From NCBI RefSeq assembly GCF_965656765.1, contig NZ_CBFHLV010000100.1, forward strand, positions 1 through 6,551: a DNA stretch of 6,551 nucleotides, given 5' to 3'. Position 1 is the first letter of the stretch. Every line of letters begins with the position of its first letter. The DNA is from Marivita sp965656765 (GTDB lineage: Bacteria; Pseudomonadota; Alphaproteobacteria; Rhodobacterales; Rhodobacteraceae). The position numbers and the translations under genes were made by a program. Of this stretch, positions 1 to 6,162 are shown in pieces. Below the pieces are notes generated by a model. The model was not told the DNA's origin. It saw only the letters and a program-made list of their open reading frames with translations, and made no database searches.

Positions 1-517
1 ACGCATAGCGCATGATCCGGGTCACACCGACTCGGGTGAAGATAGATACTTCGGTACCAACCTCCTCGGGCATACCCTTGTGCGCGCGGCCCCCATGTCC
101 AGAGTATTCACCTTCAGAATTCTCGCGCACGATCACCCAGTCCAGATCGCCAACATCGACACTGCGCAGAGGGGAGGTGACACCTGGAATGATCTTGGTG
201 GGGCGGACATTGGCGTATTGATCAAAGCCCTGACAAATTGGCAAACGTAATCCCCACAGGGTGATGTGGTCTGGAACGTCCGGCGCCCCGACCGCACCAA
301 AGTAGATAGCATCAAACGGTTTGAGCTGGTCCAGCCCTTCCTCCGGCATCATGACACCAGTCTTTTTGAAGTACTCCGATCCCCAATCAAACGAGGTCAC
401 GTCAAACTGCAGCTCGCCTGTGCGCTGTGCCAGTACAGACAGGACTTCGATGCCTGCCTCGATCACCTCTGGCCCAATACCATCGGCGGGAATGGCCGCA
501 ATCTTGTAGGTCCGCAT
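1..517 (-). CDS. Tartrate / D-malate dehydrogenase, N-terminal part (runs off left edge)
   Basis: This is the N-terminal 172 codons of an NAD-dependent beta-hydroxyacid oxidative decarboxylase of the isopropylmalate/isocitrate dehydrogenase family. The closest type I recognise is tartrate dehydrogenase/decarboxylase or D-malate dehydrogenase (TtuC/DmlA), a cytoplasmic enzyme acting on tartrate or D-malate with NAD and a divalent metal. Visible motifs are IPADGIGPEV (residues 9-18), FGAVGAPD (73-80), YANVRPTK (101-108) and VRENSEGEYSG (130-140). The last has the RENSEGEYS form seen in tartrate/malate dehydrogenases rather than the REL-type motif of leucine-pathway LeuB. Family members are about 350-360 residues, so roughly half is missing beyond the edge. 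The ATG at 515-517 is preceded by a good Shine-Dalgarno, AGGAGA (minus strand, 523-528), 5 nt away. The gene lies 80 bp after the aldo/keto reductase on the same strand, with a terminator-like hairpin between them. The exact substrate cannot be decided from sequence. Confidence 0.88.
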   Translation of the reverse strand, partial: MRTYKIAAIPADGIGPEVIEAGIEVLSVLAQRTGELQFDVTSFDWGSEYFKKTGVMMPEEGLDQLKPFDAIYFGAVGAPDVPDHITLWGLRLPICQGFDQYANVRPTKIIPGVTSPLRSVDVGDLDWVIVRENSEGEYSGHGGRAHKGMPEEVGTEVSIFTRVGVTRIMRYA

Positions 518-544
518 CCTGTTCTCCTGACGAATGATCTTGTT

Positions 545-571
545 AAAGGCCGAATTTGGATGTGTTCGGCC
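545..571 (-). terminator. Terminator-like hairpin between the aldo/keto reductase and the tartrate/malate dehydrogenase
   Basis: GGCCGAA (548-554) and TTCGGCC (565-571) form a perfect 7-bp inverted repeat with a 10-nt loop. Read on the minus strand, the hairpin is followed directly by TTT (545-547) and then AAC. It sits 27 nt past the reductase stop codon, where an intrinsic terminator for that gene is expected. The short T-run suggests partial termination, so it may attenuate readthrough into the dehydrogenase. Confidence 0.5.
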
Positions 572-597
572 CTAGTCTTGTCGATGCGTTCAACCGC

Positions 598-1611
598 TTA
601 ACAATAGCCCTCGGGGCCATTCCATTGTGCTTTCGCATAACGATCGCCATGCGCCCAGCCGACGGGAAGGATTCGTTCGATCTCCGCCATCATGTCCGCA
701 GTCAGGGTCAGATCGGATGCAGCAGCACATTCGGCCAAGTGCGGAGCCGTGCGGGTGCCTGGGATCGGAATGATGTTACCGCCGCGAGCCAAACACCATG
801 CCAGAGCGAGCGCCGTTGCCGTTGTTCCATGATCGCTGGCGTAGGCTTTGAACCTCTCGGCGTATTCCCGGTTGAAACTGAAGTTCGGCTCAAGGAAGCG
901 CGGATTGTTCTTGCGGAAGTCTTGGTCGAGGAACGTCGCCGGATCAGGTGTTACGCTGGATAGCATACCGCGGCCTAATGGGGAGAAAGCAACCAGAACC
1001 ACGCCCAAATCGTGGCAGGCTTGAATCATGCCAAGCTCAGGTTGTCGCGACCAGAGCGAGTATTCGCTTTGAACCGCATCCACAGGCCCGACAGCGGACG
1101 CGCGGCGCAGCGAGGCCGGAGAGATTTCGGAAAAGCCGATCCCACCGATTTTGCCTTCGGTTTTGAGCGTCAAAAGAGCTTCCATGACATCCTCAATAGC
1201 GACTTCGGGATCGCGGCGATGCACGTAAAACAGATCGACGTTGTCGACGCCCAGACGCTTTAATGACCCCTCAAGCTCGGATCGCAGATGGTCGGGTGTG
1301 TTGTTGAACCCCCGGGTGCCATGTTGCGGGTCACGCCAAATGCCAGCCTTGGTCGCGATTGTGAACTTGGAGGTATCGCCTTTGATAAATGTCCCGATCA
1401 TCGTTTCGGAAACGCCAAGCCCGTAGACATTTGACGTATCAAGACAGTCGATCCCCAAATCCAACGCAGCGCTGAGTGTCGAATGCGCCTCGGCTTCGGT
1501 CGTCGCTCCGTAGAAGCCGCCAAAGCTCATGCATCCAAAGGCGATCTCGGACACAGTTTTTCCAGACTTCAAAAATTGTCGTTTTTTCAATGAACCTTCC
1601 CCGCATAGCAT
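598..1611 (-). CDS. Aldo/keto reductase family oxidoreductase
   Basis: This is a cytoplasmic NAD(P)H-dependent oxidoreductase of the aldo/keto reductase superfamily, a TIM barrel that reduces aldehydes or ketones to alcohols; the physiological substrate is unknown. The catalytic tetrad is visible as D58, Y63 (DTSNVYG), K88 (ATKAG) and H131 (YVHRRD), numbered from the ATG at 1611. Other family signatures are QSEYSLWSR (181-189), the nucleotide-binding FSPLGRGML (209-217) and IPIPGTR (281-287). The length of 337 residues suits the larger bacterial AKRs. The start is uncertain. The ATG at 1611 has no convincing Shine-Dalgarno, and family similarity begins only at residue 9 (KKRQFLKSGKTVSEIAFG). 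A TTG at 1590 with GGGGAAGG 4 nt upstream would give the usual AKR N-terminus and a 330-residue protein. The gene lies 92 bp downstream of galU on the same strand and might be co-transcribed, but nothing links it functionally to galU. Confidence 0.9.
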   Translation of the reverse strand: MLCGEGSLKKRQFLKSGKTVSEIAFGCMSFGGFYGATTEAEAHSTLSAALDLGIDCLDTSNVYGLGVSETMIGTFIKGDTSKFTIATKAGIWRDPQHGTRGFNNTPDHLRSELEGSLKRLGVDNVDLFYVHRRDPEVAIEDVMEALLTLKTEGKIGGIGFSEISPASLRRASAVGPVDAVQSEYSLWSRQPELGMIQACHDLGVVLVAFSPLGRGMLSSVTPDPATFLDQDFRKNNPRFLEPNFSFNREYAERFKAYASDHGTTATALALAWCLARGGNIIPIPGTRTAPHLAECAAASDLTLTADMMAEIERILPVGWAHGDRYAKAQWNGPEGYC

Positions 1612-1667
1612 TCTCAGCCCACCGGCTGCGCGCGGATAACATCATGGCGCACGAAGAAGGAAAAGGT

Positions 1668-1689
1668 CTGTAAGCGATATACTTACCAG
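1668..1689. promoter_or_regulatory. Inverted repeat upstream of the aldo/keto reductase, possible operator
   Basis: CTGTAAG (1668-1674) and CTTACCAG (1682-1689) are inverted copies, apart from one inserted base, around a 7-nt AT-rich spacer. The repeat lies in the 92-bp gap between the galU stop and the reductase start, about 57 nt before the ATG, where an operator or promoter element would be expected. On the minus strand a CTGACA hexamer overlapping the galU stop could be a -35 box, but I see no well-spaced -10. The assignment is tentative. Confidence 0.3.
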
Positions 1690-1703
1690 AACACGTTTGA
1701 GTG

Positions 1704-2600
1704 TCAGGCTGCGAACGATGCCGTGTCATCGACCAGACCCCGTGCCTTGAGCACAGCGAGACAATCGGGATCGTCCATTGCCAGCTCCAAAGTCGCTTCG
1801 AGCATACCTGCCTTTGAGCCACAATCGAACCGCGTTCCTGAAAACTGGAAACCACCCAGACCAAGTGTCGAGGCACCACGTGCAATTGCGTCGGTCAGTT
1901 GGATTTCTCCACCCGCACCGGGCTTTTGGGTATCCAGCGCATCAAAGATTGTCTCATCCAGGATGTACCGACCGACAACGGCTTGTCGTGAGGGGGCGTC
2001 TTGCGGCTTGGGTTTTTCTACCATTCCATCGGCCAAGACAATTGCGCCATCTTTGCCGGTCACGGACAATACTCCGTACCGATGTACCCGGTCTTCTGAC
2101 ACTTCCATTGTTGCGACCAAGTGGCCGACCTTGCGTGCGTTATAGGCCGAGATCATCTCGCTCAGACATCCGACCGGGCCGAGGATCAGATCGTCCGGTA
2201 AGATGACAGCGACAGGCCCATCAAGCACGTGGTCTTTTGCACACAAAACTGCATGCCCCAGTCCTTTTGGTTCGGTCTGCATGACGAACCGCACGTCATC
2301 TTCGACCGGACACAGTGCAGCATCGGATAGCGCATCCGCCACTTCTTGCTTACCACGCGCTTCCAATTCACGCGTCAGCCGCGCATCTTCCATCACGTGC
2401 CGTTCGATTGCTCGCTTTGACGGGTGGCTGACAAATACCATACGTTCGATGCCGGCTGTGCGGGCTTCGTCAACAGCGTATTGGATCAAGGGCGTGTCAA
2501 GAACCGGCAGGAGTTCTTTTGGTGTTGCCTTTGTCGCTGGCAGGAAACGTGTTCCCAGCCCGGCTACGGGAAAGATCGCTGTACTCACATGAAGGGTCAT
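1704..2600 (-). CDS. galU: UTP-glucose-1-phosphate uridylyltransferase
   Basis: GalU makes UDP-glucose and pyrophosphate from UTP and glucose-1-phosphate in the cytoplasm, feeding glycan, polysaccharide and glucoside synthesis. The protein is 298 residues, normal for the family. Diagnostic motifs are the nucleotide-binding loop GLGTRFLPATKATPKE (14-29), QTEPKGLGHAV (108-118), the metal-binding LPDD (134-137), EKPKP (195-199), GGEIQLTDAI (230-239) and FDCGSKAGM (258-266) with its conserved lysine at 263. I chose the ATG at 2600 because the family N-terminus starts there and a GAGGA Shine-Dalgarno (minus strand, 2609-2613) lies 8 nt upstream. The frame stays open further upstream, but that extension would run antisense into gpsA. 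galU is divergent from gpsA-HAD-ggpS and shares their 153-bp promoter region. That suggests it may supply a glucosyl donor to the pathway, though UDP-glucose has many other uses and other galU copies may exist in the genome. Confidence 0.96.
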   Translation of the reverse strand: MTLHVSTAIFPVAGLGTRFLPATKATPKELLPVLDTPLIQYAVDEARTAGIERMVFVSHPSKRAIERHVMEDARLTRELEARGKQEVADALSDAALCPVEDDVRFVMQTEPKGLGHAVLCAKDHVLDGPVAVILPDDLILGPVGCLSEMISAYNARKVGHLVATMEVSEDRVHRYGVLSVTGKDGAIVLADGMVEKPKPQDAPSRQAVVGRYILDETIFDALDTQKPGAGGEIQLTDAIARGASTLGLGGFQFSGTRFDCGSKAGMLEATLELAMDDPDCLAVLKARGLVDDTASFAA

Positions 2601-2753
2601 CGGCAAAGTCCTCAAATTTGTTGAATTACCAAAGGCTAACGCGTTGCCTGCGAAATAGTTTCGCACTTGCAGCATTTTTCTGCATCTGCATGGAACTGTT
2701 TCGCCGTTCGCGCGTTTGAATGTTATGAATATCTTGTCTGAAGAAGTTGCCTC
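2601..2753. promoter_or_regulatory. Divergent promoter region between galU and gpsA
   Basis: This 153-bp gap is the only divergent region in the window and must hold promoters for both galU (leftward) and the gpsA-HAD-ggpS operon (rightward). It contains a perfect 17-bp palindromic element (2649-2665), a second weaker repeat TGCAG/CTGCA (2668-2672 and 2680-2684), and an AT-rich stretch, TTATGAATATCTT (2723-2735), just before gpsA that could hold a -10. No consensus -35/-10 pair stands out in either direction, so promoter positions are not assigned. Confidence 0.55.
2649..2665. promoter_or_regulatory. Perfect palindrome TGCGAAA-TAG-TTTCGCA, candidate operator
   Basis: Two 7-bp arms, TGCGAAA (2649-2655) and TTTCGCA (2659-2665), are exact inverted copies around a 3-nt centre. 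The element lies near the middle of the divergent galU/gpsA promoter region, 49 nt before the galU start and 88 nt before the gpsA start. Its size and symmetry fit a dimeric repressor or activator site able to control both transcripts. I cannot assign it to a regulator family. With no T-tract and only a 3-nt loop, it is unlikely to be a terminator. Confidence 0.45.
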
Positions 2754-3896
2754 ATGAGAATTGATCGGCAGTTTGGCGAGTCTTTTCCACGGTCGGCGCA
2801 TCCGTACAAACGCCTCGCCGTCATTGGCGCAGGTGCCTACGGAACGGCGCTTGCCCATGTCATTGCTCAGGACGGAACACAGGTTTCGCTGTGGGCGCGT
2901 GATGAAGAAGTGGCAGGTCACATCAATCGCAGCTCGCGGAACGCGCATTATTTACCGGACATTATCCTTGCGCCGTCAATCACCGCAACGCACCAGCTTA
3001 AGGATGCGTTGCGGGATGCCGATGCAGTTATGATTGTTGTTCCATCGCACGCCATCAGGTCAGTCGCACGCGCCATGCGTCCTTATATCCTTGCAGGAAT
3101 ACCGATCACTGTGTGTGCAAAGGGTATTGAGGCCGACACAGGGTGCCTCATGTCGCAGATTGTCGAAGATGAATTGCCCGGACATACGGTCGGTGCGTTA
3201 TCTGGGCCAACCTTTGCCACTGAGCTTGCGGCAGGACACCCATCAGCCGCGACACTGGCCTTTTCGTTTGATCAACCTGACCGGCTCGACCCAGAAAACA
3301 GTGCGGCGGCGCGTATGGCCATGACCCTCGCCACGCCAGCCTTTCGCACCTACCTGTCGGACGATCTGGTTGGTGTAGAAATCGGTGGCGCGGTCAAAAA
3401 TGTGATTGCTATTGCTTGCGGTATGATGCGTGGCGCAGGCTTTGCCGAAAACACACGCGCAGCCCTGATCACGCGCGGCCTGGACGAAATGAAAGCCTTG
3501 GCCGAAGCGTTGGGCGGACGCCGCGAAACCGTGACCGGCTTGTCCGGAATTGGCGATCTCACCCTGACCTGTTCCAGCACAACCTCACGCAATATGTCGC
3601 TGGGCGTTCAGTTGGGAAGTGGTCTTGAACGAGATGCCTGTTTTGACGGGAAGCGGACAATTGTCGAAGGCGAGGCAAACGCCAAATCGGTGACAGACCT
3701 TGCCCACAAGCTTTCTGTGCCAATGCCCATCTGCGAAACTGTCTGTGGCATTTTGCATGACGGCCTGCCAATCGCCGAAACATTTGCACGGTTTTGGGCC
3801 GAACCTATCGAGTCCGAACCACGGGCGATGTCGTTGACTTTTGCGCATCCAGCCCCGCTTTCCACCACACCTGCATTCAAGGAGATCCCAACATGA
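2754..3896 (+). CDS. gpsA: NAD(P)-dependent glycerol-3-phosphate dehydrogenase
   Basis: GpsA reduces dihydroxyacetone phosphate to sn-glycerol-3-phosphate with NAD(P)H in the cytoplasm, normally for phospholipid synthesis. The Rossmann-fold dinucleotide loop is GAGAYGTALA (25-34); most relatives have GAGSWGTALA or GAGAWGTALA. Further family motifs are CAKGIE (121-126), LSGPTFATELA (149-159), GGAVKNVIAIACG (211-223) with the catalytic lysine at 215, NTRAALITRGLDEM (233-246) and GLSGIGDLTLTC (262-273). At 380 residues it exceeds the usual 320-340, with about 18 residues before the Rossmann strand and some 25 after the expected C-terminus. The distal extension also carries the ribosome-binding site of the next gene. 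The only Shine-Dalgarno is a weak GAAGAAG before the ATG at 2754, but no later ATG precedes the nucleotide-binding loop. Its stop overlaps the next start (ATGA). In this operon it probably provides the glycerol-3-phosphate acceptor for GgpS. Whether it is the cell's only gpsA cannot be seen here. Confidence 0.95.
   Translation: MRIDRQFGESFPRSAHPYKRLAVIGAGAYGTALAHVIAQDGTQVSLWARDEEVAGHINRSSRNAHYLPDIILAPSITATHQLKDALRDADAVMIVVPSHAIRSVARAMRPYILAGIPITVCAKGIEADTGCLMSQIVEDELPGHTVGALSGPTFATELAAGHPSAATLAFSFDQPDRLDPENSAAARMAMTLATPAFRTYLSDDLVGVEIGGAVKNVIAIACGMMRGAGFAENTRAALITRGLDEMKALAEALGGRRETVTGLSGIGDLTLTCSSTTSRNMSLGVQLGSGLERDACFDGKRTIVEGEANAKSVTDLAHKLSVPMPICETVCGILHDGLPIAETFARFWAEPIESEPRAMSLTFAHPAPLSTTPAFKEIPT
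3879..3884 (+). promoter_or_regulatory. Strong Shine-Dalgarno that sets the HAD phosphatase start
   Basis: AAGGAG lies inside the last codons of gpsA, 8 nt before the ATG at 3893. It decides the start of the phosphatase: the reading frame is open further upstream to an ATG at 3794, but that codon has no such site and would overlap gpsA by about 100 bp. Confidence 0.75.
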
Positions 3897-4675
3897 CTGT
3901 TCATGTACCGATCCAACCAGCCATTGGTGAAAAGCCCTTTGTCCTTGCCACCGATCTGGACGGGACATTCCTTGGTGGTTCGGCAAAGGATCGAGAAGAG
4001 CTGTACAATTGGATCGAAGACAATCGTGCGACGGTTGGTCTGATCTTCGTGACAGGTAGACATCCAGAATTTATCCACGACCATTGCGATTCTTTTGGCA
4101 TTCCAATGCCGGACTACGTGATTGCCGATGTAGGCACCACGATCGCACAGGTTCAGTCGCCCGGGATGGTGCTACCTGTACCCGAGCTTGAAGCGCCGAT
4201 TGCCAAAGCTTGGGATGGTAAGGCCGATCAGGTCAAAGCGCTGATGGACGCCGTGGATGGCTTAACACTACAGGACACGCCATTTCGGTATCGCCTTAGT
4301 TACCATATTTCGCCCAACGGCTTTGATGCCGCCCATCTTGATCCTGTCAGAGCTTTGGGCGTGGACGTTTTGGTTTCAGACAATCGATTTGTGGACGTGC
4401 TTCCAAAAGGTATTTCCAAGGGTCCAACCTTGCTCCGTTTGATTGCGACGCTCGGCATCTCAGACGAACGCATTCTGACCGCGGGTGACACATTGAATGA
4501 TATTTCAATGTTGACTGCAGATCTGCATGCGGTTGCTGTCGGTGGATCGGAACAAGCTCTTTACGACGCGCTTCCTGACAGTTCCAAAATTCATCGCGCG
4601 CGCAGCGAAGGTGCTGCGGGCATACTTGAGGCTGTCGCAGCCTTTGACCTTCATCCAACTCCAGGGAGTTATTGA
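3893..4675 (+). CDS. HAD-superfamily sugar-phosphate phosphatase, probable glucosylglycerol-phosphate phosphatase
   Basis: This 260-residue hydrolase belongs to the haloacid dehalogenase superfamily and resembles the sucrose-phosphate-phosphatase/Cof-type branch with an inserted cap domain. Motif I is DLDGTFLGG (21-29) with nucleophile D21 and acid/base D23. Motif II is FVTGR (52-56) with T54. The motif III lysine is probably K172 or K176 in PKGISKGPTLL (171-181). Motif IV is GDTLNDISML (198-207) with D199 and D203. No signal peptide or membrane segment is visible, so it should be cytoplasmic. It overlaps gpsA by 4 nt (ATGA) and shares one base with ggpS (TGATG), implying translational coupling. 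By position it should dephosphorylate glucosylglycerol-phosphate to glucosylglycerol. It lacks resemblance to the larger cyanobacterial GgpP/StpA phosphatase and matches better the N-terminal domain expected in fused GgpPS proteins. HAD identity is firm; the substrate is inferred from context. Confidence 0.88.
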   Translation: MTVHVPIQPAIGEKPFVLATDLDGTFLGGSAKDREELYNWIEDNRATVGLIFVTGRHPEFIHDHCDSFGIPMPDYVIADVGTTIAQVQSPGMVLPVPELEAPIAKAWDGKADQVKALMDAVDGLTLQDTPFRYRLSYHISPNGFDAAHLDPVRALGVDVLVSDNRFVDVLPKGISKGPTLLRLIATLGISDERILTAGDTLNDISMLTADLHAVAVGGSEQALYDALPDSSKIHRARSEGAAGILEAVAAFDLHPTPGSY

Positions 4676-6162
4676 TGTCCTCCGATCTTGTGATCGTCTA
4701 CCACCGCCAACCTTACGAAGAAGTCGAAGAGAACGGCACAACGGTTCTTCGAGAAAACAAAAGTCCAAACGGCATCGTTCCAACGTTAAAGAGCTTTTTC
4801 GGCAAGGTTGACCATGGCGCATGGGTCGCGTGGAAACTGGCCAAAGATGCCAATGACCCCGGTTGGGAACGGCAAATCGAAGTTGAAGACAGCTTTGGCA
4901 ACTATTCTGTCTCACGCCTTCCGTTAACTCAGAAACAGGTGCACGAGTTCTATCATGTGACATCGAAAGAGGCATTCTGGCCAATCCTTCACAGCTTTAA
5001 GGACCGATACAACTACGATCCAGTTGATTGGCCTAACTTTCGTGAAGTGAACTGGCGCTTTGCCGAGGCTGCAGCGGCGGAAGCAGCCCAAGGCGCGCTT
5101 GTTTGGGTGCATGACTACAACCTGTGGCTGGTTCCCGGATATCTGCGCCAGATGCGCCCGGACGTGAAGATCGCGTTCTTCCACCATACGCCTTTCCCAG
5201 CACCCGATATGTTCAACGTACTGCCGTGGCGGCGCGAGATTATCGAAAGCCTGATGGAGTGCGACAGCGTCGGATTTCACATCCCGCGCTATGCGACCAA
5301 CTTTGCTGCCGTCGTACAAAGTCTCATGGACGTCGAGATTACAGAACGCGCCAAGGTGCCCGATGATCTGATCGCTGAAGGAACCGCATTGACCGAACGC
5401 AGGGTACCGGCGGTGTTGGGTGGACCCAGCCGCGATGTTTATCTTAGCGTTGCGCCTGTTGGTGTTGACGTTGATTACATCGAAAGCCGGGCACAAGACG
5501 AGGCAACACAAGAACGCGCAAAGGAATTGCTGGGCGATCTTGGTGATCGAAAGCTTATTCTTTCAGTGGGTCGTACCGACTATACCAAGGGCGGCATTGA
5601 GCAGTTGCAATCGTTTGAACGCATCCTTGAGGATCGCCCTGAATTGCGCGGGGCGATACAACTTATGCATGTGTCGGTCAGCGCCAACCGGGGTATGGCC
5701 GCGTATGGGGAAATTCAATCTTCGATTGAAGAAGCAGCAGGCCGGATCAATGGCCGATTTGGATCATTGGATTGGCAACCTATCACACTTGTATCGCGCG
5801 CGATCCCCTTTAAGGACTTGGTCGCTTACTACCGCGCCGCGTCTGTTGCCTGGATCACACCGCTAGCGGATGGGATGAACCTTGTCGCCAAGGAATTCAT
5901 AGCTGCGCGCGTTGATGGCGATGGTGCACTGGTCTTGTCCGAATTTGCCGGCGCAGCGGTTGAACTAAGCGCTGCAGTTGCCACCAATCCATTCTCCACA
6001 CGGTCGATGGATGTGGCCATCGGACAGGCGCTTGATATGTCCGAAACCGAACGGCGCGACCGCATGACATCGATGCAGCAGGCCGTGCGGAACTATGACC
6101 TATCCAGCTGGGGCAAGTCAGTGGATGCCTTGTTGCCAAAACCAAAGAAAAACGCGGCGTGA
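4675..6162 (+). CDS. ggpS: Glucosylglycerol-phosphate synthase (GT20 family)
   Basis: This glycosyltransferase joins glucose from a nucleotide sugar to sn-glycerol-3-phosphate, giving glucosylglycerol-phosphate, precursor of the osmoprotectant glucosylglycerol. It is 495 residues, close to cyanobacterial GgpS, with a two-domain GT-B fold. GT20 motifs are WVHDYNLWL (144-152), FFHHTPFP (168-175), SVGRTDYTKG (297-306) with the donor-phosphate-binding R300 and K305, and DGMNLVAKEF (399-408). The N-terminus (YHRQPYEEV at 9-17, SPNGIVPTLKSFF at 30-42) and SKEAFWPILHSF (97-108) follow the GgpS pattern I recall from Synechocystis. Trehalose-6-phosphate synthase (OtsA) has a different acceptor-side N-terminus. 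The ATG at 4675 was chosen over the TTG three bases earlier because GGGAG (4664-4668) is 6 nt from it. The start shares its A with the phosphatase stop (TGATG). gpsA and a phosphatase in the same operon support the assignment. Donor preference (ADP- versus UDP-glucose) is not evident. Confidence 0.92.
   Translation: MSSDLVIVYHRQPYEEVEENGTTVLRENKSPNGIVPTLKSFFGKVDHGAWVAWKLAKDANDPGWERQIEVEDSFGNYSVSRLPLTQKQVHEFYHVTSKEAFWPILHSFKDRYNYDPVDWPNFREVNWRFAEAAAAEAAQGALVWVHDYNLWLVPGYLRQMRPDVKIAFFHHTPFPAPDMFNVLPWRREIIESLMECDSVGFHIPRYATNFAAVVQSLMDVEITERAKVPDDLIAEGTALTERRVPAVLGGPSRDVYLSVAPVGVDVDYIESRAQDEATQERAKELLGDLGDRKLILSVGRTDYTKGGIEQLQSFERILEDRPELRGAIQLMHVSVSANRGMAAYGEIQSSIEEAAGRINGRFGSLDWQPITLVSRAIPFKDLVAYYRAASVAWITPLADGMNLVAKEFIAARVDGDGALVLSEFAGAAVELSAAVATNPFSTRSMDVAIGQALDMSETERRDRMTSMQQAVRNYDLSSWGKSVDALLPKPKKNAA

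Noticed and set aside
556..963. 135-codon plus-strand open frame opposite the aldo/keto reductase
   Set aside because: It is the complement of the conserved C-terminal part of the reductase and has no domain signature or ribosome-binding site.
2601..2948. N-terminal extension of the galU frame by 116 codons to an ATG at 2948
   Set aside because: It would run antisense through the first 195 bp of gpsA and the promoter region. The GalU family N-terminus and a good Shine-Dalgarno point to the ATG at 2600.
3794..3892. N-terminal extension of the HAD phosphatase to an ATG at 3794
   Set aside because: It overlaps gpsA by about 100 bp in another frame and has no ribosome-binding site. The HAD motif I is well placed from the ATG at 3893, which has AAGGAG 8 nt upstream.
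3608..4084. 158-codon open frame on the minus strand across the gpsA/phosphatase junction
   Set aside because: It is antisense to two well-supported genes and its translation shows no recognisable domain.
4924..5511. 195-codon open frame on the minus strand inside ggpS
   Set aside because: It is antisense to conserved GT20 motifs and its translation is cysteine/histidine-rich without family resemblance; a shadow frame.
4675..6162. Trehalose-6-phosphate synthase (OtsA) as the identity of the GT20 protein
   Set aside because: The donor-side motifs are shared by the two enzymes, but the N-terminus (YHRQPYEEV, SPNGI), the SKEAFWPILHSF segment and linkage to gpsA fit GgpS instead.
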